NCBI GenBank assembly: GCA_947311845.1
Contig: CAMZMU010000111.1
Span: 9,676,626 to 9,740,625 of the forward strand
From: Poa pratensis
Taxonomy: Eukaryota > Streptophyta > Magnoliopsida > Poales > Poaceae
Reading direction: 5' to 3'
Length of the DNA stretch: 64,000 nt
A model generated the notes under the pieces. The model made no database searches. It had not been told where the DNA came from and worked only from the letters and a program-made list of their open reading frames with translations. This document shows, piece by piece, positions 24,190-32,940 of the stretch. Positions within the stretch are counted from its first letter, which is position 1. Every line of letters starts with the position of its first letter. The position numbers and the translations under genes are program-made.

Positions 24190-24346
24190 CTTCCTCCATT
24201 GCTAAATATAGGATGTTTTAGCATTTTCTATCTCACACATATCTAGACGTGTTTTAGTGTAAAATGCACATGAACCTGCACATTAAAACATGTAATACGT
24301 GTGGGTCAAAAAGGTTAAAACATTTTAAATTTAGAAACGGAATGAG
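24190..24346. mobile_element. Stowaway MITE
   Basis: The unit starts CTTCCTCCATTGC and ends GGAATGAG, flanked by TA on both sides (24188-24189 and 24347-24348). The 157-bp length, AT-rich interior and CTCCCTCC-like end are typical of Stowaway (Tc1/mariner-derived) elements in Triticeae. Confidence 0.75.
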
Positions 24347-24487
24347 TAGTTCCCTGCGTGTACTAGCTCATTTATACTGGTAATTGTCTTATATGGACTT
24401 AGGGCGTAGTCCAATATGTTATTTGCTAGTCGTAAATGAGGTATTAACTAATATTATTCTTTTTTGCGAGGCATGTATTATTAATTA

Positions 24488-24757
24488 CTCGCTTCGTTAC
24501 TTGATATAAGGTGTATAGTTTTTTTATTAAAAAAATCATAATATAAGGTTATTTGTTTTAAATGGACAATTTGACCCATCAAAAAATGAGACCTAGTCTC
24601 AACAGAGGGATTTAACGGATTGTATTAATTTTGTGCTTATAAAGAACTCATCTATCGCGATTTTTTCCAGAAAAAATTAGTCCACTCTATGCAAAATACA
24701 TATGTCTTAATATTCGTTCAGAAAACTATAAACGCTACATTTAGGAAGCGGATGGAG
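24488..24757. mobile_element. Stowaway-like MITE
   Basis: The left end CTCGCTTCGTTAC and the inverted right end CTCCATCCGCTTCC match imperfectly. TA flanks both sides (24486-24487 and 24758-24759). At 270 bp it is on the long side for Stowaway but has the usual AT-rich, non-coding interior. Confidence 0.65.
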
Positions 24758-25039
24758 TATTAATTAGTTAAAGATAAACGGCACAACTTTTCGGTTGTTT
24801 GTCAGCGCTTCAGATCATTGGGTTGCTGCGCGCAACTGCAATTGCTAGCCGGCCATGCTCAATTGATAGTACTGCACTGCTAGTAAGTCTGTTTCGAAGT
24901 CAGAAAACACATGTCTAATATTCTGAGAATCCACTCAACTTCGACTTGTGTAATGAATCAAATGACAACGTTGCGAAAAAATATTTACTGTTAGAGTATA
25001 TCAGGTTAGATTATACGAGTAGGACTCTAATTAGACTTG

Positions 25040-27020
25040 GAAAGGACTAGGGTTCCGCCCCCGCGCCGCTGCCGCCAGGGCCGTCCTCGCCGCCGCTGCT
25101 TCCTCCCCTTCCGCCCCCTCCCTCACCCGCCGACCCCCGTGTCGTCCCCCGGGGCGGCCCGGGGGAAAAAGCCCTCACCACTCCCGGTCCACCTTCGCAG
25201 GACCCCTGCCGCCGTCGCCGCCTTCCCTGCCGCGGTGGCGGCGGCACTCGGCTTCCAAAGGGAGTGCGGGGACCGCGCCGGGCCCTGAGCGGAGGGCCTC
25301 GCGTGGCTCTGGAGCGGGCACGCCGGGGCGGCGGCCCCGGAAACCGGCGGTGCGGCGGCGGCTCTCTCGTGTGGCGTGGGAGCTGAAGCCGGCGACGGCG
25401 CCCTGGCCGCTCAGGCGGTGGGGCGGCGGCGCGCGTGGGGTGCAGGCGGCCTCCGGCGGCACTCCTGGTTCATGTGGCGGCGCGGGCCCAGATGGGCCTG
25501 ATCTGGGCTTCCAGGGCCGGTGAGTTCGGCGCGGTGGCGGTCTGTGGGCGCGCTGCAGGCGGTGCTCTGCGGGGCTTCTGCAGGCGCTGGTCTGCGGGCA
25601 TGGTGGTGCTGGCAGGGCGGGTGGGGGAAGAGGTGGTGGTGACGTGCTGTCGGTCGGCTGGCAGCGTGGCGAGTTGCAGGTGCTGCGTGAAGTGTTGCGC
25701 CGGCGTCTCGTGATGCGGTGGCAGCGGTGGAGCGGAGGAGCGTGGAGGAGTGTGGAAGCTGGTGGGCTAGTCGGTCTCGTGGTGAGCGGGTGCATAACGT
25801 CGAGCGAAAGCTCTGCTCCGGCTGTCGTCGGGCAGGCGGCAACGACGCCTTCTGGCGCCATTTCTCTTCTTGAAGATGTCGTCGAGACGTGGTGCTCGCC
25901 TTTCACCCGGACCACTCCGGGGGAAACTCTAGATCTTCCGGGATCGGGCGATGATGGCGCTCTGTGTCATGCTCCCCCTTGGGGGCATCGTTCTTGGAGT
26001 GGTGACCGGCTAGAGGGGCTTGTGGTTGCGGGAGGTGGCGGCGAGGGTGTCGAGGCTGGTGTGGCGGCAGCAACTGCGGCTGTCTTTTAGGCCGGGGCGG
26101 CGGCCCCGGATGTTGGTACGACGTCCGTGGTCAGCGAGCAGCTCTCCTTGGGCAGCTTGGGCTGCGGGTGGCTGCTTCGTGCGGCGTCGTGGCTCGGTTG
26201 CGAGCGGCGCTATGTCGGGACGGCGTTCCCTGAAGGGGGTGCGTTGAGGCTTCTGTGGCGACGATGATGATGATGAGCGATGTCGGAGACGTGGCTCTGG
26301 CTGCGGTAGTCGGCTCTTCTCCGGCGTGTCCTTGGGGTTGCCTCGGCGTGTCTTGTTGCTGTGAAGTCGAAGCTGCTGCGGTGGGTTCCCGGTGGTGTAC
26401 GATGACTGGCGGCAGATGTTCCTTTCGGCGAGTTTCCACGGCGCCAGCCTGCCTGGTTCTCCTTCTTAGCTCTTCTTCAGAGTCGGAGCTGCGCTGCCTC
26501 TGCGCTGTTGGGGGAGCTGTCGCAGCTCCCCGGAGGGTTGTTCTTTGTGTTGCGGCGGGCGTCTTTTAGGCCGGGGCGGCGGCCCCGGATGTTGGTTCGG
26601 CGTCCGTGGTCTGCGAGCAGCTCTCCCTGAGCAGCTTGGGCTGCGGGTGGCTGGTTCGTGCGGCGTCGTGGCTCGGTTGCGAGCGGTGCTATGTCGGGAC
26701 GGCGGTCCCGGAAGGGGGTGCTGGCGGCGAGGCTGTCGGGGCTGCTTGGGCAGCGGCAGCAGCGGTTGCATTTTAGGCCGGGGCAGCGGCCCCGGATGTT
26801 GGTTCGGCGGCCGTGGTCTGCGAGCGGCTTACCTGGTGCAGCTCGGGTTGTGGGTGGCCGCGTCGTGCGGCGTCGTGGTTTCTCGAGGTTGTGGGGCTTC
26901 GCCCCGTGGGTTGTGTTGTGTTGTTGTATGGTTTTCGCCCGGTTTCTTCCATAATAAACCGGGCACCTTCTGCTTACTAAATGGTGAGGCAAAGCTTTTG
27001 CCTCGGGTTCAAAATAATAA
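25040..27020 (+). mobile_element. Retroposon (LINE-like, no RT) inserted in the 5' LTR
   Basis: The insert is flanked by the 12-bp direct repeat TAATTAGACTTG (25028-25039 and 27021-27032) and ends in an AAT-rich tail after GCCTCGGGTTC, features of target-primed insertion. It starts with a GC-rich block (GGGTTCCGCCCCC onward). The long open frames on both strands are low-complexity and carry no reverse transcriptase motif. Segments recur at 23456-24185 and at 42409-42968/52507-53070, so it belongs to a repeated family, probably mobilised in trans. Confidence 0.7.
26085..26886 (+). repeat. Threefold internal module of about 115-160 bp
   Basis: A module starting TTTTAGGCCGGGGC and running through GGCCCCGGATGTTGGT, CCGTGGTC, GCGAGCAGCT and GGCGTCGTGG occurs at 26085-26246, 26564-26723 and 26771-26886. 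The copies differ by substitutions, so the amplification is older than the insertion or was inherited from the family master copy. Confidence 0.8.
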
Positions 27021-27135
27021 TAATTAGACTTGTAGTCCAAGTTAGGTTAGCCTATGTCGGTTGGCTACTCTTCTATATAAACAATGTAAGTCCGGACGTA
27101 TCAATCAATCAATATACGAGTTTATCAATCTATCA

Positions 27136-27147
27136 TGGTATCAGAGC
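27136..27147 (+). other. Primer-binding site (initiator Met tRNA) of the short-LTR element
   Basis: TGGTATCAGAGC follows the 5' LTR end without a gap. It is complementary to the 3' end of plant initiator methionine tRNA and fixes the LTR boundary and the strand of the element. Confidence 0.85.
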
Positions 27148-28477
27148 GGTTCGCTCTGCGGCCTAAGGTTTAGCCACCACAGCTTCCGCCGCGCCGCCCC
27201 CGGGGAGATTCATCTCCGCCGGGTGCTGCGCAAGTAGATTAGATCTTTAGTCGTCGAAATTTTCTCGCCGGCCACTTAACCGGCGTTTCTTCTTTTTTCG
27301 CCGATCATAGATCGGATTGCGTCGCCCGCCGCCTGTCGTCCTCGTGCGCCTGTACTACAACACGTCGTCGACTCCTCTCCGACAACTACTCGTCATCGAC
27401 CGTGTGAAGGACACCGTACACGGCGCCCCACGCACCGTCGCCGCCTGCAACCTCCACGTCGCCATCACGCCGGATCGTCTTCGACAACATCGATGGGACA
27501 AGCTCGTCCCCAAGTACGCGCCTAGCCGTCAACACAAGGGCTGCACCAACAACGCTCGTGGTCATCATCGCTGACAAAATTTCTGCATCAACAACGTCTC
27601 CGGCATCTTCTACCTCTACATCGCCGACAACCACCTACGCCAACAACGTCCCGGCATCTACTGCTTCTACTCCAACAAACTTCTTCAACAACCACCACGC
27701 CGTCTTCGTCCACCGCAACCGAGCCGCCAAAGTTGCAGTCTATTTTATTTTACACAATTTACTTTTTTTCCCCAACCTTTTCGTCTACTCCGGCAACAAA
27801 CGGCGGAAAATCTGCGCTACGCACCGACCGAATTCGGAGATCTTCTCTGCTTCTTCATCCGACTCTGGCTCGCAAGGTTCATGGTGGTCCCTGTCTTCGC
27901 ATGTCCGGTACTGGCAACACTGGCGCGTGCCTTTGTCCCCGACGCGCTCCCGAGTCTGACAAGCTCGGCAAGGCGTGCCGCCTACCTCATCTACATCAAC
28001 TCCAGCAAAAGTCTATCTCGTCTACCCAACAACGGCAACATCGACCACAACTACAGCACCCACAACTCGGCTACATCGACATCGGCATAAGGGCTATCAT
28101 CTCGGCTCCCTCTTCAGTTCGTGACTTCGGATTGTGCTCCAGTCAGACCGTCCGCGACGCTCCAGCTGTCCGCGTCACTACCGATCCGACTGCGGGGGGT
28201 GTTAGAGTATATCAGGTTAGATTATACGAGTAGGACTCTAATTAGACTTGTAGTCCAAGTTAGGTTAGCCTATGTCGGTTGGCTACTCTTCTATATAAAC
28301 AATGTAAGTCCGGACGTATCAATCAATCAATATACGAGTTTATCAATCTATCATTTACAGATTACCAATGGGTAAACAAAATTGTTACTCTGTCAGCCTC
28401 TGGTTGCTCTCCCGCCAAAAATGAAGGCCAAAAGAGTGGCCTGAATCTCGGTTAGCACTGACCGTTTGGTTGCTCGA

Positions 28478-30168
28478 TCACAACGTCGACAAGCAGAGCC
28501 CCGACTTCCCGTCACCGCCGGCTGTACCGACTCTCACGACGTTAATGCCTTTCCCACCGCTCGCTTTCGCGTCCACCACCGCCGTCGTGACCATACCTGC
28601 TCCGGTGAGCTGCTGCGCGCGCTTGGCTTCCGTGGCCCAATCCGTCCGCCCGATCACCAGCAGCATCCGCACCATGCAAGCCACCTGAGCCAAGAGGAGG
28701 CCCAGCCACAGGCCCTTGAAGTCGTAGTGGTACCAGAACGCGAGGACGAGCGCCACCGGCGTACCCACGAGGTAGAACGACCGGAGGTTGATGCTAGCGG
28801 CGTCCTTGGGCCGCGCGCTGCCGCGCAGCACGCCGCACCCGGCCGTCTGCGGGCAGTTGCCGAGCTCGCACGCCCCCAGGATCGGCAGCACGGACGCGGT
28901 GAGCGCGGCGATCGCCGGGTCCGCCGTGAACATGGCCGCCCAAGAGCCGCGCACCAGGCACGCGAACGCCGATGCCGCGCCGCCGAACGCGAACCCGAGC
29001 GCGAGTCCTACCATTGCGGCGCGGCCCGCGCGGTCGGGTCGGTCCGCGCCGAGCTCGTTGCTGACGCGGGTGGACACGCCGAAGCTGAGGGAAGAAGGGA
29101 AGATGTAGATGAGCGACGTGGTCTGGATGAGGATGCCCATGGACGCCACGGTGGCCTGCGGGTCGGCGAGGATGCCGCAGAGGAGGATCATGATCTCGTA
29201 CCACCACCACTCGAGGCAGACGCTGACGCAGCTGGGCAGGGCGAGGCGGACGAGCTCGCCCCAGCCACGGAAGCTCTCGGCGGAGAGCGCGAAGCAGGCG
29301 GTGCGTCTGTGCACGCCCTCGAAGAGTATGTAGCCGAGAAGGAGGAGGAGGAAGTTGAGGTTGGCCAGGACGGAGGCGAATGCGACCCCTCTGACGCCGT
29401 GCCCGAGGACGGAGACGAGTAGGTAGTTGATGGGCAGGTGGAGCGCAATGGCGAGCGCGGCGCAAACGGTGAGCGGCAGGTTGATGGACTGCGTCCGGAG
29501 GTAGATGCGGACGGGGTGGAGGAACGCCTGGAGGAGGAGGTCCGGCAGGGAGGCGAGAATGTAGGTCTCGGCCACGGCCGCGATGCCGACGTCTTGGCCG
29601 CAGAGCAGGAGCAGAGGCCGCACGTGCAACCACAGCCCGGCGATGGGGACGGCGGCTGCGACGAGCAGCAGCACGGTGCGCTGCATGGTCACGCCGAGGA
29701 GCTCGTAATGGCCCGCTCCGAAGGCCTGCCCGCAGATGGGCTCCATGCCCATGGCGAGGCCAGATAGCACGGAGTAGCCGGTGATGTTGGCGAAGCCGAT
29801 AGCGAGGGACCCACCGGCGAGCGCCAGGCCGCCGAGGCGGCCGAGGAAGAGCATCGAGATCATGGACCGGAGGTAGAGCAGTAGACCCGTGAGGATCATC
29901 GGCATCGCGAGGCCTAGTATGGACCGCACCTCCTCCCCTGCCGAGGCGGCCGACATGGACGGCAGCGTGGGAAACGTGACGGACAGAGACACGGACCAGG
30001 CTTCCTTCACCACTTTGACAAGGCGGCCGGGGGCTTGCAGGTGAGCACTGGCGGCGGCAGCTCCTCCTCCGCGGGTACGAGGACGACCACATCGGCGTCC
30101 ATGGAGAGCAAGGAGGCCGTGAGGCCATCTCGGCGCGCTCCCGTGGCAGCGTCGGAGCAGGACGACAT
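28478..30168 (-). CDS. MATE efflux transporter (DETOXIFICATION-type), apparent N-terminal frameshift
   Basis: A proton- or sodium-coupled exporter of organic compounds, likely in the plasma membrane or an endomembrane; the substrate is not readable. The frame is open without introns from about 30028 to the TGA at 28478-28480. It shows about twelve hydrophobic segments in two halves and family motifs: AMPMILTGLLLYLRSMISM, LGRLGGLALAGGSLAIGFAN, GMEPICGQAFGA, CLEWWWYEIM, VSTRVSNELGADRP and RTDWATEAKRA. These suit the DTX48-DTX56 clade. An ATG at 30168 opens 45 codons (MSSCSDAATG...) with the character of this clade's N-termini. That frame runs into the transporter only if one C is added to the five-base C-run at 30029-30033. 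As written, translation could instead start at the ATG at 29956 (492 codons), keeping the whole transport core. A sequencing error or a recent mutation are both possible. Confidence 0.85.
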
Positions 30169-30379
30169 GGCCTCTGCGAAACAGAGGAGCAAGCTGCGCT
30201 GCCCCGCGCTCTGGAGTAAGGAGCCGTCACGTTAATTGCCGGACTTTTTTTAAGCAACGACGAGAGACAGTCCCCTGTTTGTCTCCGGCGCCGAGGCGAA
30301 GGAATCGTAGCTCACTGGTAAACGCAATAGATTTGAGCTTGGTTGGTGGGTGCTGCTCTGCACGGTGCAAGACGATGGC

Positions 30380-30386
30380 TTATATA
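30380..30386 (-). promoter_or_regulatory. TATA box of the MATE gene
   Basis: TATATAA on the minus strand lies 212 bases upstream of the ATG at 30168, inside CTATATAAGCC. That leaves room for a transcription start near 30350 and a 5' leader of about 180 bases, normal for a plant gene. No other good TATA box lies between it and the start codon. Confidence 0.55.
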
Positions 30387-30639
30387 GGCAGCGATTCAAG
30401 GAACTGGGCATGGACGCACGCACGTGTTGGACGACATTTTCTCTCGGTTCTTGGACGGGCCTTGTCGTCGTTTGGCTGCGGTGACGACTTGGAATTTTCA
30501 GCTTCGTCTATGATTTTCAGCTATGGGACATGCAGTGTTCAAGAACTTCTCAGCAGGTTAGATCGACGAAGGAGCCTTTTCCATTCTCGTTCTTTCTTTT
30601 CAGCCGTTCCTCACGATACTATTCAAGTTCTTTCTTAAT

Positions 30640-31080
30640 ATGTTTTCGCTGTCTGGTGTGTGGGACGCCGGACGCGGACCTGAGACTTTGGGTACGAGCG
30701 CACTGATATGTGAAAAAAAATAGAAACTGAAACAGTGTCAAAAATTGCAAAACAAAATTAAGCTCAAAGATGATCGAGTGTTTTACCCATGTAAAAAATT
30801 GGCTAGGAAATGATTCTCGATGTTTTGGGTGAAAAAGACAAATTTCTAATGAATATAGCGTGTATATAGTGTTATTTTACGCAAATCTTGCACACAGAGT
30901 GCAATATAAGTCATTCGTTGGTGAATTTTATCTACGTAAGTTCCGGAAATTTTTGACCTTATTTTATCTATCAGGTGCAATGGTATTCAGTTCTCCAATG
31001 TATTTTCGCGGGTTTGTGCTGCTAGTGTGAAGTTGTGTCGCTACTATATTGCCACCGCTAATAAAACAGAGGCGTTTTGA
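30640..31080. other. No gene; AT-rich upstream DNA
   Basis: This stretch upstream of the MATE promoter is AT rich with A-runs and no protein-like frame. I saw no element ends in it. Confidence 0.45.
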
Positions 31081-31467
31081 CTCCCAGGTGCATATGCTCC
31101 TGTTATTGTTTTGAAAAAAAAATATGAAAATGCTTCGTAAAAATCTGAAAAAATCGGGCACCAACATATACAAGTTTTCAACATTCATACAAAAGTGCAG
31201 AAGGAAATAACACTTTCTGTGATCTATGCAAAAAAGACAAAATATGTGGCCGAAATGAGATTTAATACATTTGCAGAAGAAAAATATATTTTTCAAAGCA
31301 CATATTTTGTCTTTTTTGCACAGACCACAAAAGTGTCATTTCCTTTCGACATTTTGCACAAATGGTGAAAACTTGTATATGTGTGTCCAATGTTTTTTAG
31401 ATTTTTTCAAAGTGTTTGCATATTGTTTTAATTTTCAAAAAAAAAAAGCAGCATATGCACCCGGGAG
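31081..31467. mobile_element. Foldback MITE
   Basis: The outer ends CTCCCAGGTGCATATGC and its inverted counterpart (31451-31467) bound a 387-bp unit whose two halves are inverted copies of each other along most of their length. For example, GACAAAATATGTG near 31237 pairs with CACATATTTTGTC near 31301. No clear target duplication was found, so the superfamily is unassigned. Confidence 0.65.
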
Positions 31468-31487
31468 TTAAAGTGGATTTCTTATAA

Positions 31488-31570
31488 TGTTTTTTTTCAA
31501 AATGGAGGCATAACCCAGCCTCTACATCAGATTGATGCACACGGCCATTTATTAAAAGTAGCGACACAAA
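31488..31570 (-). mobile_element. Short non-LTR retroposon 3' end
   Basis: A T-run (31489-31497) followed by CAAAATGGAGG, CCAGCCTCTACATCAGA and TGATGCACACGGCC resembles the minus-strand 3' end at 23456-23530. It is a severely 5'-truncated insertion of about 80 bp. Confidence 0.45.
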
Positions 31571-32169
31571 ATGTATAATTATTAAAGTTTGATCCATATG
31601 TAAAAAAAGAAACGTAAATATTTTTTAGGAAAACAAAGAAATGTGAAGACGCTTAGCATGGTACTAGCTAGCTAGCTAGTGGGGTTAGTTGGTGCGTGAC
31701 GAGGGTGATCGGATATGGTAGTGCTGCAGGCGTGGGCGGCAATTTTCGGCCGCCCGGGGTCGGTCGATCTGAGCGGGGGGACGCGAGATGACTTCTGGAA
31801 CGGACTGCACCGTGATCCTGATGACCGAATCGCCATGTTTGGCGTATCAAAGGGATTTTGTTTGCTCGATCCAAGTGGTGACTAAAATCATCATTGTGGA
31901 TACGTCGGCATGTGGCCCGAGAGACTGCAATATGGATGTGAATTGTGACACAAGAGTGTAAAGAGCCGTGATCCAGATCTGCATCTCACCGCGAGAGAGA
32001 GAGAGTATGGTCTTAGATGAAAACTTGGGAAAAGGTTTGTATAACTCTGCTAGTGGTTATTTCGATGAAATAGGGGAACCTTTATCTGAAAAAAAAAAGC
32101 TCAAGCGTGTTTGGTGGTCGCATGGGCTGCATCCAGTTCTGATGGGTGCAAAGTGACATGTTTAGTGGA

Positions 32170-32250
32170 CCAAAATTCTGCACCGCACAAATTTTAAATT
32201 GGGCCAAAATTCTGCACCGCACAAATTTTAAATTGGACCAAAATTTTAAA
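32170..32250 (+). repeat. 34-bp tandem repeat
   Basis: CCAAAATTCTGCACCGCACA plus a following ATTTTAAATTGG segment is repeated at 32170 and 32204, with a partial third copy at 32238. No coding role is apparent. Confidence 0.75.
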
Positions 32251-32399
32251 ATCCAGTTTGTGTGTCGGTTGGTGTGGGCAGCGGTTGCCGACCGTTGATT
32301 ATCCCGCTATGTTGGGTTTATATCGATCTTGTAGATTCATAAATATTTAGTAGATTCGTATATCTATTTTAGTGGACTGAACTGGCTGGGTTGAACTGC

Positions 32400-32730
32400 A
32401 ACCACTTGTGATTGTCTTGCGGTGCAGACATCGGGTGTTGCCATTCCCGTGATCATCCAAGACGGTGGACATTGTAGTGCATTGTTGAAGGCGCTGTTAG
32501 CAGACCATGATTCTCTCCGGAGTGAAAACCTATGATCCAACTATGGGGTTTGATCGAGGGACGACGATGTTTGAGCATTGTTCCCTTACTGAAGGAGATG
32601 TTACTGGAGAACCATTTTCCATTTTATTTTTTTAGCTATGTGTATCTTTAATGTGTCGATTAGATCTTAGCATTACGTTGTTACAGAGTCTAGATCTAAT
32701 CGGTATATTGTGATATTAAGATATTCTCTG
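32400..32730 (+). mobile_element. LINE 3'-UTR fragment
   Basis: Segments such as CTCCGGAGTGAAAACC, ACGACGATGTTTGAGCATT and ACGTTGTTACAGAGTC have counterparts in 40930-41250 (for example ACGTTGTTGCAGAGGC). That family ends in a tract resembling TGATATTAA before an A-rich tail. No coding part is left. Confidence 0.45.
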
Positions 32731-32940
32731 TATCGACATAAGCAGGTTTTCTACTAGTGTCAGGCAATACCAAAACCAGGGGCGTGTCTCTACGTGGCCA
32801 GCCAATAAATATTCATACACTCGTGTGATGTTACCAAACTAGGAACTGATTGGTACTACATGTTGATGTGACGATGTTTTCTACGCTGTCAGTAGGCCCT
32901 CGTACTGCTCCATTTGGAGTAAAGACAACATTGGTACTAA

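Larger units (their letters stand above)
24989..28353 (+). mobile_element. Short-LTR, non-coding LTR retrotransposon (TRIM-like)
   Basis: Identical 5-bp duplications TTTAC (24984-24988 and 28354-28358) flank the element. The 3' LTR is 28200-28353 (154 bp, TGTTAGAG...ATCTATCA). The 5' LTR is the same 154 bp but split by a retroposon: 24989-25039 plus 27033-27135. TGGTATCAGAGC at 27136-27147, directly after the 5' LTR, is the standard primer-binding site for initiator Met tRNA. GACTGCGGGGGG just before 28200 is the polypurine tract. The roughly 1.06-kb interior shows no gag or pol domain, so it depended on another element's proteins. Size and short LTRs resemble TRIM-type elements. Confidence 0.87.

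Noticed and set aside
25175..25915. 246-codon minus-strand frame in the retroposon
   Set aside because: Low-complexity Pro/Arg/Ser protein in a GC-rich tract; no domain and no splice context. It is likely a composition effect.
28466..29422. 318-codon plus-strand frame opposite the MATE gene, rich in Glu, Ala and Arg
   Set aside because: It is the reverse complement shadow of hydrophobic membrane codons in a GC-rich gene. The MATE motifs are all on the minus strand.
28794..30257. 487-codon minus-strand frame overlapping the MATE gene
   Set aside because: It is an out-of-frame reading of the same strand, rich in Arg/Pro/His without membrane segments. Its N-terminus gives no transporter features.
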